Below, piece after piece: positions 7,309 through 9,937 of a stretch of 9,937 nucleotides of DNA. This DNA is from Candidatus Peribacteria bacterium. Lineage in GTDB: Bacteria > Patescibacteriota > Gracilibacteria > Peribacterales > Peribacteraceae. The translations under genes and the position numbers were made by a program. The notes below the pieces were generated by a model, which did no database searches, was not told the origin of the DNA, and saw only the letters and a program-made list of their open reading frames with translations. Location: the NCBI GenBank assembly GCA_903854455.1, contig CAINWJ010000030.1:1-9937 (forward strand), in the 5' to 3' direction. The stretch's first letter is position 1. Each line of letters starts with the position of its first letter.

Positions 7309-7330
7309 GGCCGGGCATTCCTGCCCGGCC
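7309..7330. repeat. Perfect 9-bp hairpin with TTCC loop
   Basis: GGCCGGGCA (7309-7317), TTCC (7318-7321) and TGCCCGGCC (7322-7330) form a perfect stem-loop in the gap after the giant gene. On the opposite strand the loop reads GGAA, a GNRA-type tetraloop. No T-run follows on either strand, so it is not a classical intrinsic terminator. The upstream GCCCGGC at 7273-7279 can pair with 7310-7316 instead, giving a competing structure. Confidence 0.85.
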
Positions 7331-7331
7331 A

Positions 7332-7357
7332 CGCCCCATGCGTTCCCGCATGGGGCG
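7332..7357. repeat. Perfect 11-bp hairpin with TTCC loop
   Basis: CGCCCCATGCG (7332-7342), TTCC (7343-7346) and CGCATGGGGCG (7347-7357) form a perfect stem-loop one base after the previous hairpin, with an identical loop but an unrelated stem sequence. It lies 25-50 bases upstream of the cysteine desulfurase. No T-run follows. A transcript barrier, an mRNA 3'-end stabiliser for the giant gene, or a dispersed palindromic element are all possible. Confidence 0.85.
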
Positions 7358-7381
7358 ACCAAGCAAAACACCAACAAGCAT

Positions 7382-8635
7382 ATGTACCGCCCGCTGATGT
7401 ACAATCCCCCCATCATGTCCCTCTTCTCCAAGAAATCTCCGGCTCCAAGCAGCAACCGTCCAAGCGGCTTCGAATACCTTTCCGCCCAAGACTGCTATAT
7501 GGACACCGCCTGCCAGTCACTGCGACCGCAGTCGGTGATCGATGCAGAGATGGACTATTACAAGCATTTCAACGCCTGCGGCGCGCGCGCCAAGTACATC
7601 TGGGGGCAGAAGGTGGACGAGAAAGTAGCGAGTGCAAAGCAGAAGCTCCTCAAGATGGTTGGCAAGAGCGAGAAGGATTACACCGTCGCCTTCACGCTGA
7701 ACACGACGTACGGCATCAACCTGGTACTGCAGCAACTGCCGGCAACGGGAATCACTTCGATCGTGACGAGCGAGATTGAACACAACTCCGTCTTTCTGCC
7801 GAGCATCACGTGGAGCAGACGGAACAATGTGCCGCGCAGAATCCTCAAGCGTGACGAGCAGGGAAATCTGGCAATCGAAAATGAGGATTTAAGAAACGCG
7901 CTGGTTATCGTCAATACGCTCTCAAATATCGACGGACGTGAGCTGCCGAACGTCAGAGACCTCGCTGCAGCAGTGCACAAGGAATCCGGTCTGCTTTTCC
8001 TGGATGCAGCGCAGCAGCTGGGACACGATCCGAACGGACTCAAGGGTGTCGACTTCGATGCTGCGTTCAGTTCCGGGCACAAGATGTACGGACCATCCGT
8101 CGGCTTCATGATCATCCGCAGGAAACTGCTCCAAAAGCTACAACCATTCTTCATCGGCGGCGGCACCGTCGCCGACGTCCACGACGATGAGTTCACGCTC
8201 CTCTCCGGACAAGTCGACGAACATGCGATCCTGGAACCGGGACTACAGAGCTGGGCGGGGATCGTCGGTCTGGATGCGGCGATTGATTGGTTGCAATCAG
8301 TGAAACCGATGGGGAAGTCGCCCCATCAATATGAAATGGAATTGGCAACGACGCTTTTTGGTGAGCTCAAGAACATGCCCCGCGTGAAGCTTGTAAACAA
8401 TGAACCGCGATCGGTCATGAGCTTCTCGGTCGATAATTTGGACAGTCACAAACTGGCGATCTACCTAAGCGAGCAGGGCATCATGTGCAGGAGCGGTCAC
8501 TTCTGCTGCCACCACTATCTGCAGCATGTCCGGAAACTGCCTCCACTGCTGCGGGTATCGATGGGACTCCATAATTCGGTACAGGACATCGAGAAATTTG
8601 TGTCGGTGCTGGGGACGATTTTGAAAACATTCTAG
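7382..8635 (+). CDS. sufS: SufS-type (group II) PLP-dependent cysteine desulfurase
   Basis: Removes sulfur from L-cysteine as a Cys persulfide for Fe-S clusters or thio-modifications; cytosolic, class V aminotransferase fold. Visible landmarks: YMDTACQSLRP near the N-terminus; SEIEHNS with the PLP-stacking His (H134); FLDAAQQ (D208 and Q211, cofactor pyridine and phenolate contacts); SSGHKMYGP with the PLP Schiff-base lysine K234; and RSGHFCC with the persulfide cysteine expected at C375, five residues after R370 as in the RxGHxC motif of SufS. From ATG 7382 it has 417 residues. In-frame ATGs at 7397 and 7415 also exist; the latter gives 406, the length of E. coli SufS, and lies 9 bases after a TACAAT (7400-7405), so 7415 may be the true start. 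No sufU, sufE or sufBCD is in the window. A CsdA- or selenocysteine-lyase-like role cannot be excluded. Confidence 0.92.
   Translation: MYRPLMYNPPIMSLFSKKSPAPSSNRPSGFEYLSAQDCYMDTACQSLRPQSVIDAEMDYYKHFNACGARAKYIWGQKVDEKVASAKQKLLKMVGKSEKDYTVAFTLNTTYGINLVLQQLPATGITSIVTSEIEHNSVFLPSITWSRRNNVPRRILKRDEQGNLAIENEDLRNALVIVNTLSNIDGRELPNVRDLAAAVHKESGLLFLDAAQQLGHDPNGLKGVDFDAAFSSGHKMYGPSVGFMIIRRKLLQKLQPFFIGGGTVADVHDDEFTLLSGQVDEHAILEPGLQSWAGIVGLDAAIDWLQSVKPMGKSPHQYEMELATTLFGELKNMPRVKLVNNEPRSVMSFSVDNLDSHKLAIYLSEQGIMCRSGHFCCHHYLQHVRKLPPLLRVSMGLHNSVQDIEKFVSVLGTILKTF
7400..7405 (+). promoter_or_regulatory. Possible -10 element before the internal start of the desulfurase gene
   Basis: TACAAT at 7400-7405 lies 9 bases before ATG 7415, much as TATAAT lies 7 bases before the TTG at 1610. 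If it is used, the desulfurase mRNA would have almost no leader and begin at 7415. No convincing -35 is visible, so this is weak. Confidence 0.3.
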
Positions 8636-8649
8636 GTGCCAATACTGAC

Positions 8650-8667
8650 GCAGCCGGGAACGGCTGC
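8650..8667 (+). repeat. 7-bp hairpin with GGAA (GNRA) loop after the desulfurase gene
   Basis: GCAGCCG (8650-8656), GGAA (8657-8660) and CGGCTGC (8661-8667) form a perfect stem-loop 15 bases after the TAG. The loop is a GNRA tetraloop on this strand. The following bases (TCCTCAAAGG) are not T-rich, so intrinsic termination is doubtful, though it could protect the mRNA 3' end. Confidence 0.75.
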
Positions 8668-8690
8668 TCCTCAAAGGATAAATATGTGGA

Positions 8691-8708
8691 GCGCCCGTTC
8701 CCGGGCGC
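8691..8708. repeat. 7-bp hairpin with TTCC loop
   Basis: GCGCCCG (8691-8697), TTCC (8698-8701) and CGGGCGC (8702-8708) form a perfect, all-GC stem with the same loop as the two hairpins before the desulfurase gene. The opposite strand carries a GGAA loop. No T-run follows on either strand. Confidence 0.8.
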
Positions 8709-8736
8709 GGGTACAATGGTGATTGGATTGTATGCC

Positions 8737-8754
8737 CGCACGAAGAATCGTGCG
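8737..8754. repeat. 7-bp hairpin with AGAA loop
   Basis: CGCACGA (8737-8743), AGAA (8744-8747) and TCGTGCG (8748-8754) form a perfect stem-loop of the same size as its two neighbours but with a different loop. A smaller CGGG-AAT-CCCG stem follows at 8767-8777. Together they fill most of the leader upstream of the membrane thioredoxin-like gene. Confidence 0.65.
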
Positions 8755-8786
8755 CTGGTTCTGAATCGGGAATCCCGCGCTGGTTC
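8752..8786. repeat. 10-bp direct repeat GCGCTGGTTC, two copies 25 nt apart
   Basis: GCGCTGGTTC occurs at 8752-8761 and 8777-8786. The first copy overlaps the right arm of the AGAA hairpin; the second follows the small CGGG/CCCG stem, so each copy trails a palindrome. This suggests duplication of a hairpin-plus-tail unit. Confidence 0.55.
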
Positions 8787-8787
8787 C

Positions 8788-8836
8788 AAACCTACCTTAC
8801 CTACCTTACATCCCGTACCTTCCTTACCTCCCGTCC
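8788..8836. repeat. Pyrimidine-rich short tandem repeat before the thioredoxin-like gene
   Basis: ACCTACCTT is repeated twice in tandem from 8790, then degenerates into CCTTCCTTACCTCCC up to the ATG at 8837. One strand is almost purine-free apart from spaced A. There is no ribosome-binding site here; CCTCCC resembles the anti-Shine-Dalgarno side. It is probably a slippage-type microsatellite. Confidence 0.6.
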
Positions 8837-9937
8837 ATGTTCTGCATCGCCGCCTTCATCGTCTTCTTCATCCTTGCCATCTTCTCGGCGAGCTTCCGAC
8901 CGCTGGCGGGCAAGGCATGGCACTGTGTCATCCGGCGTGTCACGCTCCGACCATGTGACATCGATTTCTCTGAAGAAATGAAGGGGAAAATCATCGGGAA
9001 GATCATGATCCACTCCCCGCGAATCGCTGCATTCGTGAACCACTGGATCGACTGGATCTCGTTCGCATTCGTCGCACTGAGCATCTGGAGCCTGATCTAT
9101 ACTGCCAATGCAGGATTGAATCTCTTCGTCTACGACACATGCAACCCGCTGGCGGTGGAATCCTGCTCACTCGGCGGTGAAGCCTGCGGCGTGCAGCAGC
9201 AGGTACCGGGGCTGGTCGAATCGTGGAAGAAAGACCAGATGATCCAGTGGGCCACCGGACCGTTCACACGATTCGGCACAACGATCCTACGGATTCCGGA
9301 CCGACTGAAGACATGGCATGCGGCTGAATTCGTCTTCACGGGATCGGCAAATCCTCCGCCAGCGGGCTCGTACGATCCGGATGCCCCCATCATCCTGGAA
9401 GTCATGGATCCGCTCTGTCAGTTCTGCCGCAAGCTCTATTCGAATATTCAAATTTCAGGTGTGGAGAAGCAGTACACATTCCATTATCTCCTCTATCCCA
9501 TTCCCAATCCTCAATCCCCCACCGGCACCAAGTTCGCGTATTCAGGTCTGATCGCACGCTACCTCCAGGCAATGAGTCATGTGAAAGGAGCGGACCCGAG
9601 AGACTTGATCGACAAAATATTTGCCAAGCGTCCCGACGGCACGGAGTGGCAAGATTATCTGCGTATCGGGGCAACCGAGAACGACGTTCGCCAGACGATG
9701 AGGCAGTTCCTCCATGAGATTCATTGCTGCACTGCATACACTGAGGATGCTTCTGTGCGGGCAAAGGCTCCGCTACTCAAAGAACGTGATATCGCATTTA
9801 TCGAAAGAATGGTCGATAGCGAAGAAGTGACGAAGGAGTTGGCGGCGCAGAAATCCATTGTCGAAGACCGCCTCAAGACCATTAAAATCCCGACAATATT
9901 GATCGGCGGGAGGAGATTCGACCGCGTCATCGACACC
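8837..9937 (+). CDS. Membrane-anchored DsbA/thioredoxin-fold thiol oxidoreductase, C-terminus outside the window
   Basis: Likely catalyses disulfide formation or exchange outside the cytoplasmic membrane. From ATG 8837, 367 codons are open to the window edge; an in-frame TGA at 8762-8764 limits the start. A hydrophobic segment (about 2-18) is followed by a strongly basic loop (20-70) and a second membrane segment (about 72-93). By the positive-inside rule the loop is cytosolic and the rest faces outward. The thioredoxin-fold part begins near residue 180: the strand IILEVMDPL leads into C194-Q-F-C197, the redox CxxC. After a helical insertion the cis-proline loop is I351-P352-T353, followed by a strand ILIGG. 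Three further outward cysteines, C102, C110 and C117, precede the fold, and C297-C298 lie in the insertion. The domain layout matches DsbA/DsbG-like proteins, but CQFC is not the classical CPHC. No vitamin-K-epoxide-reductase-type or DsbB partner is in the window. Confidence 0.88.
   Translation, partial: MFCIAAFIVFFILAIFSASFRPLAGKAWHCVIRRVTLRPCDIDFSEEMKGKIIGKIMIHSPRIAAFVNHWIDWISFAFVALSIWSLIYTANAGLNLFVYDTCNPLAVESCSLGGEACGVQQQVPGLVESWKKDQMIQWATGPFTRFGTTILRIPDRLKTWHAAEFVFTGSANPPPAGSYDPDAPIILEVMDPLCQFCRKLYSNIQISGVEKQYTFHYLLYPIPNPQSPTGTKFAYSGLIARYLQAMSHVKGADPRDLIDKIFAKRPDGTEWQDYLRIGATENDVRQTMRQFLHEIHCCTAYTEDASVRAKAPLLKERDIAFIERMVDSEEVTKELAAQKSIVEDRLKTIKIPTILIGGRRFDRVIDT

Noticed and set aside
7309..7357. 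Rho-independent terminator pair after the giant gene
   Set aside because: The stems are strong but no T-run follows on either strand, so an intrinsic terminator is not supported.
8712..8717. TACAAT as a -10 for the thioredoxin-like gene
   Set aside because: No -35 at a proper distance and more than 110 bases to the start codon; it cannot be separated from chance.
8686..8958. 90-codon plus-strand frame spanning the hairpins and the start of the thioredoxin-like gene
   Set aside because: It is out of frame with the 8837 gene, runs through hairpins and the pyrimidine repeat, and has a low-complexity Pro/Leu/His translation.
9402..9764. 120-codon minus-strand frame at the right end
   Set aside because: Antisense to the DsbA-like gene, whose sense frame has CxxC and cis-Pro motifs.

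Overview
The window carries five protein genes: one on the minus strand, cut by the left edge, and four on the plus strand, the last cut by the right edge. The organism looks like an uncultivated bacterium with a compact genome. I favour a Patescibacteria/CPR lineage, perhaps Peregrinibacteria-like. This rests on style only: no purine-rich Shine-Dalgarno before any start, a probably leaderless gene, a giant modular protein without a signal peptide, and short repeat-filled gaps. There is no rRNA or ribosomal protein to confirm it. The standard genetic code fits all five reading frames; no in-frame TGA needs reassignment.

Layout. (1) 1-1387, minus: the N-terminal 462 residues of a heavy-metal P1B-type ATPase, cut inside the P-domain TGD motif. 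(2) 1388-1609: a divergent intergenic region with heptamer-based direct repeats (ATTGGTC/ATTGAGC), an inverted copy of them, and a good extended -10 promoter that places transcription start at the TTG codon of the next gene. (3) 1610-1924 and 1928-7240: a two-gene cassette made of a 104-residue helical protein and, 3 nt later, a 1770-residue multidomain protein. (4) 7241-7381: two tandem perfect hairpins with TTCC loops. (5) 7382-8635: a SufS-type cysteine desulfurase. (6) 8636-8836: three more 7-bp hairpins (loops GGAA, TTCC, AGAA), a 10-bp direct repeat and a pyrimidine-rich repeat. (7) 8837-9937: a membrane-anchored DsbA/thioredoxin-fold thiol oxidoreductase, cut at the right edge.

The main discovery candidate is the 1770-residue protein. 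It has a helical N-terminus, a long Pro/Lys/Thr/Ala linker, DUF4116-like helical repeats and several beta-rich modules joined by PKPA-type linkers. Near residues 1098-1235 lies a segment that aligns almost without gaps to the active-site half of CheD glutamine deamidases: the Thr, Cys and His positions have CheD spacing (T1120, C1126, H1143), and the C-terminal GGxRG motif is also present. Near residues 1465-1540 there is a second Cys-His segment resembling the transglutaminase/papain fold (C1481, H1511/H1512). No chemotaxis genes are present. A giant protein with two thiol domains, both from folds known to act on glutamine side chains, is consistent with a protein-modifying effector or toxin-like factor. 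That function is inference.

The flanking genes are housekeeping or envelope functions: metal transport, sulfur mobilisation and extracytoplasmic disulfide chemistry. They are noticeably more GC-rich than the giant gene, which may therefore have a different history. I see no functional link between the flanks and the cassette beyond adjacency.
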